NCBI GenBank assembly: GCA_937136755.1
Contig: CAKZOR010000076.1
Coordinates: 1-47,007, forward strand
Length of the DNA: 47,007 nucleotides
Direction: 5' to 3'
Source of the DNA: an uncultured Flavobacteriaceae bacterium
GTDB taxonomy: Bacteria; Bacteroidota; Bacteroidia; Flavobacteriales; Flavobacteriaceae
This document shows, one piece after another, positions 7,285 through 15,495 of this stretch (positions are counted from its first letter, which is position 1; each line of letters begins with the position of its first letter). Below the pieces are notes generated by a model. It worked only from the letters and a program-made list of their open reading frames with translations. It was not told where the DNA came from and did no database searches. The position numbers were made by a program, and so were the translations under genes.

Positions 7285-8034
7285 CTAATCGAGCGATTTA
7301 ATTTTAACCTCTTTAAACCACACCCCTGAACCGTGATCTTGTAGGGCTAAATATCCCAAATTAGCCTTTCCATAGTCAGGATAATCAGACCATTTTCCGC
7401 TGTTTCTAAGTGCTTGCCATTCAGACGTAAATTTATCAAAGGATACTATAAGCGCGCCGTTTAAGTAATGAGACACCTTGCCATGATCGAAAATAATACG
7501 GCTGCTATTCCATTCCCCTACTTCATTCAAACGCTTAGCCTCGTTAGCAATATGCATAGCGTAATTGGCCCCTGTTTTTTGCCAATCCTCGATAGGAGAA
7601 GGAAAGCCAACATCGTCCAAAAGCTGATACTCCGGTGCAGTCTGATAGGGTGAATGATAAATGGGGTCTTCTACCACATGATAAAAAACACCACTATTAC
7701 CTTCTGGACTTATTTTCCAAGACCAGGAAAGTTCAAAGTTCTCGTACATTTTAGTAGAAATAATATCTCCTCCCACATCTCCAGCCATGCCAAAGCAACT
7801 GATAAGACTATCAGAAATTTGCCAATTGGCAGGAAGTGTGTCCTGGTTATAGCCCCGCCATTTTTCTGGAGACATTAAGGATTCCCAAGAATCATTTTCA
7901 TGTAGACCTCCAATTTCTGTTGAAACAACTTGGGGTTCACTATTAGAAAGAACGCCTTTATTCTGATTATTTTTACAACTAATTTGGCCTGCTAAAAGCA
8001 GCCCGATGCCCCATAAATATATCTTTTTCATCAT
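7285..8034 (-). CDS. DUF1080 (3-keto-disaccharide hydrolase) lipoprotein
   Basis: 249 residues. It has a lipoprotein-type signal (GIGLLLAGQISCKNN). The body is a jelly-roll domain of the DUF1080 family: GGDIISTKMYENFELSWSWKI, GNSGVFYHVVED, APEYQLLDD and the final YLALQDHGSGVWFKEVKIK are all hallmarks. Some family members hydrolyse 3-ketoglycosides made by sugar C3-dehydrogenases. The gene begins on the base after the TAA of the upstream Gfo/Idh/MocA gene, so the two are almost certainly translated together and probably share a pathway. Confidence 0.88.
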   Translation of the reverse strand: MMKKIYLWGIGLLLAGQISCKNNQNKGVLSNSEPQVVSTEIGGLHENDSWESLMSPEKWRGYNQDTLPANWQISDSLISCFGMAGDVGGDIISTKMYENFELSWSWKISPEGNSGVFYHVVEDPIYHSPYQTAPEYQLLDDVGFPSPIEDWQKTGANYAMHIANEAKRLNEVGEWNSSRIIFDHGKVSHYLNGALIVSFDKFTSEWQALRNSGKWSDYPDYGKANLGYLALQDHGSGVWFKEVKIKSLD

Positions 8035-9429
8035 TTATTTTTTTAATTTCATGTTTTTAGGATCCCATAAAATGGCCTTATTCTGATAGTAACTGTCATT
8101 ACACGCCAAGGCGGGTGCAGCAGCCCTGTAACCGAAAACTGCGTCTTCTACCACAGAATCTCCTCCTCTAATGGCAGTAAGCCAATTACCAAAATGATCA
8201 TGATGTGCTCCTAAGTATCCTTTTTCTGCTTCATACACAATCTCCTCTTGAGGCTTCATTTGTTTTCTAGCAACGCTATTAGCAGAACTACTGTCTTTTG
8301 CTTGAGCTGCCAAATAGGGGTCTGTCTCAAAACTTTCTGCGTTTCTCCTCACAATTACCTTATCCCATTGCACATCCATAGCTCCTTCACTACCAACAAT
8401 ACGCAAATAAGTAGTTCCAGAGGTACCATCTACAAAATTACACCGTAATGAGAGATTAAAAGCAGGGTGTTGTGGGGTTTCAGGATAGTCAAATACCCCT
8501 AGCATTACATCCGGCACCTCCCTCCCATCATTCCAGTATCTGAGGCCTCCAGAGGCGTAAATCTGATCAGGTCCATAAGAATTAGTAATAAAATGTAAGC
8601 TCGAAAATAAGTGCACAAATAAATCTCCTGACATTCCAGTCCCGTAATCTTTGTAGTTTCTCCATCTAAAAAAACGCATGGGATCAAAGTCCCTCTTGTG
8701 GGTATTACTCAAAAAAGTATCCCAATCTACCGTATCTGTTGAGGCATCTTCAGGGATGTTGTATTGCCAAGCTCCTGTAGGACTTCTTCTGGCCCAAAAG
8801 CCCTCTGCATAATTAATGTCTCCTATAGCGCCTTGCGCCAATAGTTCTCTAGCTTTTTCATTGCCAAGAGAGGAGAGTCCCTGACTGCCCACCATAAAAA
8901 CTTTTCCAGTTTTTCTTTGTGCATTAATAACAGCGTGACCTTCCTCCAAACTGTGAACCATAGGTTTTTCACAATACACATGTTTTCCAGCATACATAGC
9001 ATCTATAGAAATTTGCTTATGCCAATGATCAGGGGTACCGATAATAACGGCGTCTATCTCGGGACGGGCTAGTATTTCCTTATAATCTCTTGAAGTGAAA
9101 ATGTCATTTCCCCATTGAGATTTAGCCTTATCTAAGTGACCTTGATAGAGGTCACAAACAGCCACTAATTTTACACCAGCATGCGCTAAAACAGCATAGG
9201 TGTCTTGTGTTCCCATTCCTCCTGCTCCTATAAGAGCTATCTGGACTGTTGAATTTTTTGACAAAAGATCTGATTTATAACTTCTTTTGAGCGGCTGTAT
9301 AGGGCTTGCAGATAGAAGAGAAGGTGAAGTAGCTAGTGCCATACTCCCTATAGAGAATTTTTGAACAAATTGCTTTCTGCTCCACCCAAAACTAGAGGGA
9401 GTATTTGATAATAGATTTGGTTTTTTCAT
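8035..9429 (-). CDS. Gfo/Idh/MocA-family oxidoreductase with Tat-like signal
   Basis: 464 residues. The N-terminal leader SRKQFVQKFSIGSMALATSP resembles a twin-arginine signal with Lys at the second position, so export as a folded NAD(P) enzyme is plausible. The Rossmann motif is ALIGAGGMGTQD, and CEKPMVHS carries the conserved EKP of the family. DAVIIGTPDHWHKQ is also typical. Such enzymes oxidise or reduce sugar hydroxyls using NAD(P). Pairing with a DUF1080 lipoprotein suggests a periplasmic 3-keto-sugar route. The upstream region is shared with the divergent carotenoid regulator. Confidence 0.9.
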   Translation of the reverse strand: MKKPNLLSNTPSSFGWSRKQFVQKFSIGSMALATSPSLLSASPIQPLKRSYKSDLLSKNSTVQIALIGAGGMGTQDTYAVLAHAGVKLVAVCDLYQGHLDKAKSQWGNDIFTSRDYKEILARPEIDAVIIGTPDHWHKQISIDAMYAGKHVYCEKPMVHSLEEGHAVINAQRKTGKVFMVGSQGLSSLGNEKARELLAQGAIGDINYAEGFWARRSPTGAWQYNIPEDASTDTVDWDTFLSNTHKRDFDPMRFFRWRNYKDYGTGMSGDLFVHLFSSLHFITNSYGPDQIYASGGLRYWNDGREVPDVMLGVFDYPETPQHPAFNLSLRCNFVDGTSGTTYLRIVGSEGAMDVQWDKVIVRRNAESFETDPYLAAQAKDSSSANSVARKQMKPQEEIVYEAEKGYLGAHHDHFGNWLTAIRGGDSVVEDAVFGYRAAAPALACNDSYYQNKAILWDPKNMKLKK

Positions 9430-9553
9430 AAAATAAGCTTGGTTGGTTGGCGTTAAGTTATAAAAAATACTGCATAAGGAACTCCGACACTAATAAAATA
9501 TAATTACTGTTTAATATTATTGTAAAAAAGATAAACAAATTGGATAAATATTG

Positions 9554-9561
9554 TAACTTTG
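9554..9561 (+). promoter_or_regulatory. Putative -7 box of the carotenoid operon
   Basis: TAACTTTG matches the Bacteroidota -7 element TAnnTTTG, 20 bases before the ATG of the regulator. I find no TTG at the usual 17-23 spacing upstream, so the promoter may need an activator or be suboptimal. The 152-bp region 9430-9581 is shared with the divergent oxidoreductase gene and is where a regulator site would be expected. Confidence 0.5.
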
Positions 9562-9581
9562 TTTAAGTTCAAAAAATTCAA

Positions 9582-10487
9582 ATGAGTTTAGTAAAAAAGA
9601 CCTTTAGCATAAAAGATCTGGAAAATCTATCAGGTATAAAAGCCCATACCATAAGGATTTGGGAGAAAAGATACAACCTCCTTAGTCCAGAACGAACCCA
9701 GACAAATATAAGAATGTATAGCCTTTTGAGTTTACAGAAACTCTTAAACATAACCTTGTTATATGAGAATGGACTGAAAATTTCCAAAATTGCTCAATTA
9801 ACCAATGAGGAAATCCCATTAAAAGTTAGAGAAATTATAGATGAAAAATCTATCAAAAATAACATGATGAATGCGCTAAAGCTATCCATGATTAATTTTG
9901 ACCAAAATCTCTTCCACAATACTTATAACCAGCTTTTAGTAGACTTGAGCTTTAGAGAAATCTTCAAAGATTATTTTGTACCCCTACTCCAAGAATTAGG
10001 CTATTTGTGGCAAACAAATACAATAAGTACTACCCACGAGCACTTTATTACCAATTTTGTAAAACAAAAAGTATATACGAATACAGAAAAAGTACAAAGA
10101 TTAGAGCCTGTAGATCCAAATAAAATTTTTGTGCTGTTTTTACCTGAAAATGAAGTGCATGAATTGGGGATACTGTACCTAAATTATGAACTCAATTTAA
10201 GGGGGTATAAAAGTATTTACTTAGGACAAAGTGTTCCAATAGAAAACTTAGAACCCCTATTAGCCAATGACAACTTCATTGAATTTGTCACCTATGCTAC
10301 TGTGGAACCATCCAAAGAAAAAATTGACAAATACATCCAACGATTCAAAAAGAAAATACTCAATAAAAAAACATCACGATTATCTATATTGGGTTTTCAA
10401 ACGCAATATATAGATTTAGTAAACAAACCAGAACAAATAGGTGTATACAGAGGATACAAAGAATTAATTGAGGATTTAAATTTATAA
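9582..10487 (+). CDS. CarH/LitR-like MerR-family regulator with cobalamin-binding domain
   Basis: 301 residues. Residues 7-75 are a MerR winged helix (SIKDLENLSGIKAHTIRIWE, then NIRMYS). Residues ~95-165 form a helical bundle that contains W143 followed ten residues later by E153-H154, the W-x9-EH cobalamin motif of CarH. Residues ~180-300 are a B12-binding Rossmann-like domain with ENEVHELG, the ExHxxG motif giving the lower axial ligand His193. In known CarH proteins, adenosylcobalamin holds a DNA-bound repressor tetramer in the dark and light breaks it. The residue after Trp143 is Gln, where Thermus CarH has His132. The gene ends two bases before crtI and heads the operon. Confidence 0.85.
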   Translation: MSLVKKTFSIKDLENLSGIKAHTIRIWEKRYNLLSPERTQTNIRMYSLLSLQKLLNITLLYENGLKISKIAQLTNEEIPLKVREIIDEKSIKNNMMNALKLSMINFDQNLFHNTYNQLLVDLSFREIFKDYFVPLLQELGYLWQTNTISTTHEHFITNFVKQKVYTNTEKVQRLEPVDPNKIFVLFLPENEVHELGILYLNYELNLRGYKSIYLGQSVPIENLEPLLANDNFIEFVTYATVEPSKEKIDKYIQRFKKKILNKKTSRLSILGFQTQYIDLVNKPEQIGVYRGYKELIEDLNL

Positions 10488-10489
10488 TA

Positions 10490-11941
10490 ATGAAAAAAAT
10501 TACGATCATAGGTTCCGGTTTCTCCTCTTTATCTGCTGCATGCTATTTGGCAAAAGCAGGTCACCAGGTCTCTTTATTTGAGAAAAACAGCACCGTTGGA
10601 GGCAGGGCTAGGCAATTAAAAAGAGATGGTTTTACCTTTGACATGGGTCCCAGCTGGTATTGGATGCCCGATATTTTCGATAAATTTTTTGCAGACTTTG
10701 GGAAAGTCACAAAGGATTACTACCAACTAGACAAATTAAGCCCTGCCTACAATATTTACTTCAATGAAGGAAACCTTACCATAGGTGACAGTCTAGATAA
10801 AATTGTACAGGCCTTTGAAGAAATTGAAGTAGGTAGTGGTGTTAAATTGGAGAAATTTATAGCGGAAGCACAAGACCATTACAGGATTGCAATAGATAAA
10901 ATAGTGTTGAGACCCGGTTTATCTCCACTCGAATTGGTTACTCCTGAGACAATTACTAGAGTAGACCGTTTCTTTAGAACAATCAGTCAAAGAGTAAGAA
11001 AAGATTTTAAGAACCCTAAATTAATCGCAACACTTGAGTTTCCAGTATTGTTCTTGGGAGCAAAACCCAATCAAACACCCTCATTTTACAGTTTTATGAA
11101 TTTTGCAGATTTTGGTCTGGGAACTTGGCACCCTAAAGGTGGTATGTATGAGATTGTCTTGGCTATGGAAAAATTAGCGCTTTCTTTAGGAGTCAATATT
11201 CACACAAATAGCCCAGTAGATAAAATAATTGTCAGAGATAAGAAAGCTGTAGGGATTTCAATTAATGGAAAAGATATTATGTCCGATATTGTACTGAGTG
11301 GAGCAGATTACCACCATTCAGAAACCTTATTAGACCCACCCTTCAGACAGTATTCAGAAGCCTACTGGGATAAGAAAACTTTTGCACCTTCTTCTTTGCT
11401 TTTTTATGTAGGATTCAATGAAAGGATTCCAAATGTGGAACACCACAACCTATTTTTTGACAGTGACTTTACCAAACATGCAGAAGAAATATACGACAAC
11501 GCTGTTTGGCCCTCTGATCCATTATTTTACGCCAATTTCCCCTCCATTTCTGACCCTTCTATGGCCCCAGAAAATTGTGAAACAGGCTTTTTCTTAATTC
11601 CAATTGCTCCAGATTTAGAAGACAATGAAAATTTAAGGGAGGCATACTTTGATAAAATCATGGATAGATTTGAAGATAAAATAGGAAAAAACGTTCGTGA
11701 TAGTATTATCTTTAAAGAATCTTTTTGTGTAAAAGACTTTAAAGAAACCTATAACTCATATAAAGGAAATGCCTATGGTATGGCCAATACTTTAATGCAA
11801 ACTGCTTTTTTAAGGCCAAAATTAAAAAGTAGTAGGGTGCAAAATTTATATTTTACAGGCCAACTTACAGTTCCAGGACCAGGAGTTCCTCCAGCCCTTA
11901 TTTCTGGTAAAATTGTAGCGGACCTTATTTCAAAAAAATAA
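10490..11941 (+). CDS. crtI: Phytoene desaturase
   Basis: 483 residues, close to the family length of ~490. It converts phytoene to lycopene by successive desaturations using FAD. The dinucleotide motif near the N-terminus is GSGFSSL, followed by FEKNSTVGGRA and DMGPSWYWMPDIFDKFF, typical of bacterial CrtI. The C-terminal signature NLYFTGQLTVPGPGVPPALI is the second FAD-binding region. It is the second gene of the carotenoid operon, two bases after the regulator and five bases before crtB. A CrtN-like desaturase is less likely because crtB follows. Confidence 0.93.
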   Translation: MKKITIIGSGFSSLSAACYLAKAGHQVSLFEKNSTVGGRARQLKRDGFTFDMGPSWYWMPDIFDKFFADFGKVTKDYYQLDKLSPAYNIYFNEGNLTIGDSLDKIVQAFEEIEVGSGVKLEKFIAEAQDHYRIAIDKIVLRPGLSPLELVTPETITRVDRFFRTISQRVRKDFKNPKLIATLEFPVLFLGAKPNQTPSFYSFMNFADFGLGTWHPKGGMYEIVLAMEKLALSLGVNIHTNSPVDKIIVRDKKAVGISINGKDIMSDIVLSGADYHHSETLLDPPFRQYSEAYWDKKTFAPSSLLFYVGFNERIPNVEHHNLFFDSDFTKHAEEIYDNAVWPSDPLFYANFPSISDPSMAPENCETGFFLIPIAPDLEDNENLREAYFDKIMDRFEDKIGKNVRDSIIFKESFCVKDFKETYNSYKGNAYGMANTLMQTAFLRPKLKSSRVQNLYFTGQLTVPGPGVPPALISGKIVADLISKK

Positions 11942-11946
11942 TACGG

Positions 11947-12798
11947 ATGAAAAGCCTATTTGATCAAGTTTCTTACAGATGCAGTAAACAAGTTACTGAA
12001 TCTTACAGCACCTCATTTTCACTAGCCACTAAAATGTTAGATATTAGTATTAGGCAAGACATTTATAACATCTACGGCTTTGTAAGATTCGCAGACGAAA
12101 TTGTAGATAGTTTTCACGATTATGACAAGGCTTTACTGTTTGAAAGATTTGAAAGTGATTTAGCCAATGCCCTTAAGGATAAGATTAGTCTAAACCCTAT
12201 TCTAAACGCTTTTCAACATTCCTTCCATAAGTACGAAATTCCCATGGAACTAGTTTCAGCTTTCATGAAAAGTATGAAAATGGATTTGACTAAAGAGGCT
12301 TATATCACAGAAGCAGAGTACAAAGAATACATCTATGGATCTGCAGATGTTGTAGGACTTATGTGTTTAAAGGTTTTTGTCAAAGGAAATATGGAACAGT
12401 ACAACAATTTAAAAGATGCTGCAATGGCTTTAGGATCTGCTTTTCAGAAGGTTAACTTCCTGAGAGATCTCAAGGCAGATTTTGAAGGACTCAATAGAAC
12501 CTACTTTCCTAACACTAATCTAAACGCTTTAGATGAAGCGGCCAAAGCGAGGATCATAGAAGAAATTCAAGAGGACTTTTCCAATGGTTTGGCAGGAATA
12601 GTTTTACTCCCCAAAGAAGTGAAATTTGGCGTGTATACTGCCTATATTTATTATTATAAACTACTAAAAAAACTTAAGAATACGCCACCACTAGAAATAA
12701 AAAACACTAGAATTCGGGTAGCCAATTATCAAAAGATGGGCTTGTTGTTAAAGTCTTATTTGAGTTGTAAATTTAACCTGGTAATTAAACCTTCATAA
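11947..12798 (+). CDS. crtB: Phytoene synthase
   Basis: 283 residues. It joins two geranylgeranyl diphosphates head to head to give phytoene. The first Asp-rich motif is DEIVD (residues 50-54) and the second is DLKAD in NFLRDLKADFEGLNRTYFP. These coordinate Mg and the diphosphates. SYSTSFSLATKML at the N-terminus is the usual entry of the trans-isoprenyl diphosphate synthase, head-to-head class. It lies between crtI and crtZ with very short spacers, which supports C40 carotenoid rather than squalene synthesis. Confidence 0.94.
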   Translation: MKSLFDQVSYRCSKQVTESYSTSFSLATKMLDISIRQDIYNIYGFVRFADEIVDSFHDYDKALLFERFESDLANALKDKISLNPILNAFQHSFHKYEIPMELVSAFMKSMKMDLTKEAYITEAEYKEYIYGSADVVGLMCLKVFVKGNMEQYNNLKDAAMALGSAFQKVNFLRDLKADFEGLNRTYFPNTNLNALDEAAKARIIEEIQEDFSNGLAGIVLLPKEVKFGVYTAYIYYYKLLKKLKNTPPLEIKNTRIRVANYQKMGLLLKSYLSCKFNLVIKPS

Positions 12799-12810
12799 TT
12801 TAAAAAAAAA

Positions 12811-13257
12811 ATGCACATATTTTATTGGGCTTTATGTTTTATCACTACATTTTGTGTCATGGAATTCATGGCTTGGTTTTCACATAAATATATCATGCAT
12901 GGGTTTTTATGGCATTTACACAAGGACCATCACAAGAAAGATCATAATAGTTGGTTCGAAAGAAATGACGCTTTCTTTATTTTCTATGCCGTTATTAGCA
13001 TGAGCTTTATCATGACTGCAGTAAACACCTCTTTCTGGCAAGGGTGGCCCATTGGAGTAGGAATTATGGCTTACGGCTTTGCTTACTTCATGGTGCATGA
13101 TATTTTTATACACCAACGTTTTAAATGGTTTAGAAACGCCAATAACAAATTCGCAAAAGGAATTAGAAGGGCTCATAAAATGCACCACAAACATTTAGGA
13201 AAAGAAGATGGGGAGTGCTTTGGAATGTTGTTTGTCCCCTTTAAATATTTCAAATAA
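12811..13257 (+). CDS. crtZ: Beta-carotene hydroxylase
   Basis: 148 residues. It is a small integral membrane di-iron hydroxylase of the fatty acid hydroxylase superfamily that adds 3-hydroxyls to beta-ionone rings. The histidine boxes are visible: HKYIMH (HX4H), HKDHH (HX2HH), HDIFIH and HKMHHKH. Hydrophobic segments lie at residues ~1-20 and ~50-95. Its TAA shares one base with the ATG of the following desaturase, so the two genes are translationally coupled. Confidence 0.92.
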   Translation: MHIFYWALCFITTFCVMEFMAWFSHKYIMHGFLWHLHKDHHKKDHNSWFERNDAFFIFYAVISMSFIMTAVNTSFWQGWPIGVGIMAYGFAYFMVHDIFIHQRFKWFRNANNKFAKGIRRAHKMHHKHLGKEDGECFGMLFVPFKYFK

Positions 13258-14735
13258 TGCAAAAAAAGGCCATTGTTATTGGCGCAGGTATTGCTGGATT
13301 AGCTTGTAGCTTACGATTACAAAAAAAAGGCTATCAGGTAACTGTTATTGAAAGAAACAGCTATACTGGAGGTAAAATGCATCTGCTGAAAAAGGATGGC
13401 TTTAGGTTTGATCTAGGCCCCTCATTATTTACCATGCCAGAATTGGTAGAATCTCTATTTGAATTATTTGAAAAGCCCATTGAAAATTACTTTACCTATA
13501 AAAAAGAGGCTGTAATTTGTCATTATTTCTGGCCAGATGGAAGCTTCTTTAAGGCCTTGGCGGATCCAGAAGAGTGGATCAAAGAAGCAGCAGATTTTTT
13601 TGGAGAACCCTCAGAGATTTTAAAAAAGTATTTAGATAATAGTGCTAAAAAATACGCTTTAACCGCTCCAATTTTCTTAGAAAAATCATTACATGATTGG
13701 AGTACTTACTTTAGTAGCACTACACTAAAAGCTATTGGTAATTTAGACGCTTTAAATCTATTTAGTTCACTGGACAAACACCATAAAAATATATTTACCA
13801 ACAAAAAACTCATACAATACTTTAATAGATTTGCCACCTATAATGGCTCCTCTCCATACAAGACATCTGCTATTATGAGTATGATTCCTCATTTAGAAAT
13901 GCACAAAGGGACTTATTTCCCTACAGAGGGTATGCATGCTATAGGACAATCGCTTTTTCAATTGGCCCAAGATGTGGGGGTCCGTTTTCTACTTGAAACC
14001 CCTGTACTTAAAATTAATGTCAAAAACAATAGCGCAAAGGGAGTGGAAATAGCCGTAAATGGAGAAAACCAACACTTAGAAGCAGACCTTGTGGTATCTA
14101 ATGCAGACGTGTTTCACACCTATGAAAAACTACTTCCAAACATTCAAACTCCTAAGAGAATTATTCAAGAAGAGAGATCGAGTTCTGGGCTCATATTTTA
14201 TTGGGGTATAGCTACCACTTTTCCTTCCTTAAACCTTCACAATATTTTTTTCAGTGATGACTATGAAAGTGAATTCAAAGAAATATTTGAAAAACATACC
14301 CTGCCTTCTGATCCAACAATTTATATAAACATAAGTTCAAAGGAAAAACCTTCGGACGCCCCTGAAAATTGTGAAAATTGGTTTGTCATGGTTAACGCCC
14401 CAGCCAATCAAGGCCAGGATTGGGAAGATTTAAAACAAAAAATGAAGTATACAATTATCCAGAAATTGTCTAAACTATTGGGGGTTAATATATCTGACTA
14501 TATTGTCTGTGAAGAAATTTTAGATCCAATTGGGATAGAAAAAAATACCAGTGCTTACCAAGGTGCCCTATACGGCACTTCAAGTAACGATCCTAAAGCA
14601 GCATTTTTAAGACAATCTAATAAAAGCCATATTGATAATTTATTTTTTTGCGGTGGATCTGCACATCCTGGTGGTGGGATTCCGCTATGTCTGCAGTCTG
14701 CAAAAATTACGGCTGATCTAGTTCCGGCAATTTAA
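13257..14735 (+). CDS. crtD: Carotenoid 3,4-desaturase, CrtD-like (CrtI family)
   Basis: 492 residues. It is a second CrtI-family flavoprotein. It has a complete GxGxxG dinucleotide motif (IGAGIAGLACSLRLQKKGY), then GGKMHLLKKDGFRFDLGPSLFTMPELV, and at the C-terminus LFFCGGSAHPGGGIPLCLQSAK. The HPGGGIPL ending is characteristic of CrtD and CrtI-like enzymes. Because crtI is already present and cruF follows, the best reading is the desaturase that introduces the 3',4' double bond into a 1'-hydroxylated carotenoid. Pure phytoene desaturase activity cannot be excluded from sequence. Confidence 0.75.
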   Translation: MQKKAIVIGAGIAGLACSLRLQKKGYQVTVIERNSYTGGKMHLLKKDGFRFDLGPSLFTMPELVESLFELFEKPIENYFTYKKEAVICHYFWPDGSFFKALADPEEWIKEAADFFGEPSEILKKYLDNSAKKYALTAPIFLEKSLHDWSTYFSSTTLKAIGNLDALNLFSSLDKHHKNIFTNKKLIQYFNRFATYNGSSPYKTSAIMSMIPHLEMHKGTYFPTEGMHAIGQSLFQLAQDVGVRFLLETPVLKINVKNNSAKGVEIAVNGENQHLEADLVVSNADVFHTYEKLLPNIQTPKRIIQEERSSSGLIFYWGIATTFPSLNLHNIFFSDDYESEFKEIFEKHTLPSDPTIYINISSKEKPSDAPENCENWFVMVNAPANQGQDWEDLKQKMKYTIIQKLSKLLGVNISDYIVCEEILDPIGIEKNTSAYQGALYGTSSNDPKAAFLRQSNKSHIDNLFFCGGSAHPGGGIPLCLQSAKITADLVPAI

Positions 14736-14750
14736 TCCAAGACAATTAAT

Positions 14751-14779
14751 TTGATAGAAAATTGCATGAGTTAAATTTG
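14751..14779 (+). promoter_or_regulatory. Putative separate promoter of cruF
   Basis: TTG at 14751-14753, an 18-base spacer and TAAATTTG at 14772-14779 match the Bacteroidota consensus. It lies in the 109-bp gap between crtD and cruF, so the hydratase could be expressed apart from the main operon. Confidence 0.55.
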
Positions 14780-14844
14780 ACCCAACACCATAAAATATCA
14801 CTAGAAAAAAATCATTTGCTAAAATTAAAACAAAAAAATAATTG

Positions 14845-15495
14845 ATGACAAAGACTATTGAAAGACAAATTGAGCCCAAAACAAGTTTGGCTATTGGTTT
14901 GGTTTGGCTATTCAACATTACGGCAATCATTGGCATTGGATTAGGACACCAAGAATGGTTTATTGAGAAAACATATGTAAATATGCTGCTTTATACTGTT
15001 TTTTTAATCGCTCTATTTCCTATAAACGGCTCACGAAATATATTTCTTTTCACTTTGGCGTTTCTAATTGGCATGTCTAGTGAATGGATAGGTGTACATA
15101 CGTCTTGGCTTTTTGGCAGTTACTTCTACGGTGAAAATTTAGGGGTTAAGTTAGGTGGCGTACCTCTACTTATTGGTGTAAACTGGGCTGTGCTTAGTCT
15201 AATATCAGCAGATCTCGTACATCAGTTAAATACCTCAAAATATATTAAAGCACTACTTGCTGCAAGTCTCATGGTGGGCTTAGATCTATTCATGGAATAC
15301 TCAGCAGCTTCATTAGACTTTTGGTACTTTGAGGGTGGGCTAGCACCTTTAAAAAACTACCTGAGCTGGTTTGCGGTGGCCTTTGTGATTCAGCTGCTTA
15401 TAAACGACAGCTATTCTCATGGAAATAGAAAGTATTCGCTACATCTAATCCTAAGTCAATACGCTTTTTTCGCGGCTTATTTATTGCTTCAGTAA
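14845..15495 (+). CDS. cruF: Carotenoid 1',2'-hydratase (CruF family, DUF422)
   Basis: 216 residues with about six hydrophobic segments. The family signature is SSEWIGVHTSWLFGSYFYGE, then GVKLGGVPLLIGVNWAVL and LFMEYSAASLDFWYFEGG. CruF adds water across the C-1',2' double bond of a psi end group, as known in Deinococcus and in cyanobacterial myxol synthesis. The ATG at 14845 is chosen over a TTG three bases upstream. The gene overlaps the 3' end of the convergent TlpA-like gene by 15 bases. Confidence 0.85.
   Translation: MTKTIERQIEPKTSLAIGLVWLFNITAIIGIGLGHQEWFIEKTYVNMLLYTVFLIALFPINGSRNIFLFTLAFLIGMSSEWIGVHTSWLFGSYFYGENLGVKLGGVPLLIGVNWAVLSLISADLVHQLNTSKYIKALLAASLMVGLDLFMEYSAASLDFWYFEGGLAPLKNYLSWFAVAFVIQLLINDSYSHGNRKYSLHLILSQYAFFAAYLLLQ

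Noticed and set aside
9504..9525. TTAC-N14-GTAA inverted repeat upstream of the CarH-like gene, considered as its operator
   Set aside because: Four-base arms are too short in such AT-rich DNA to stand out from chance, and inner positions do not pair.
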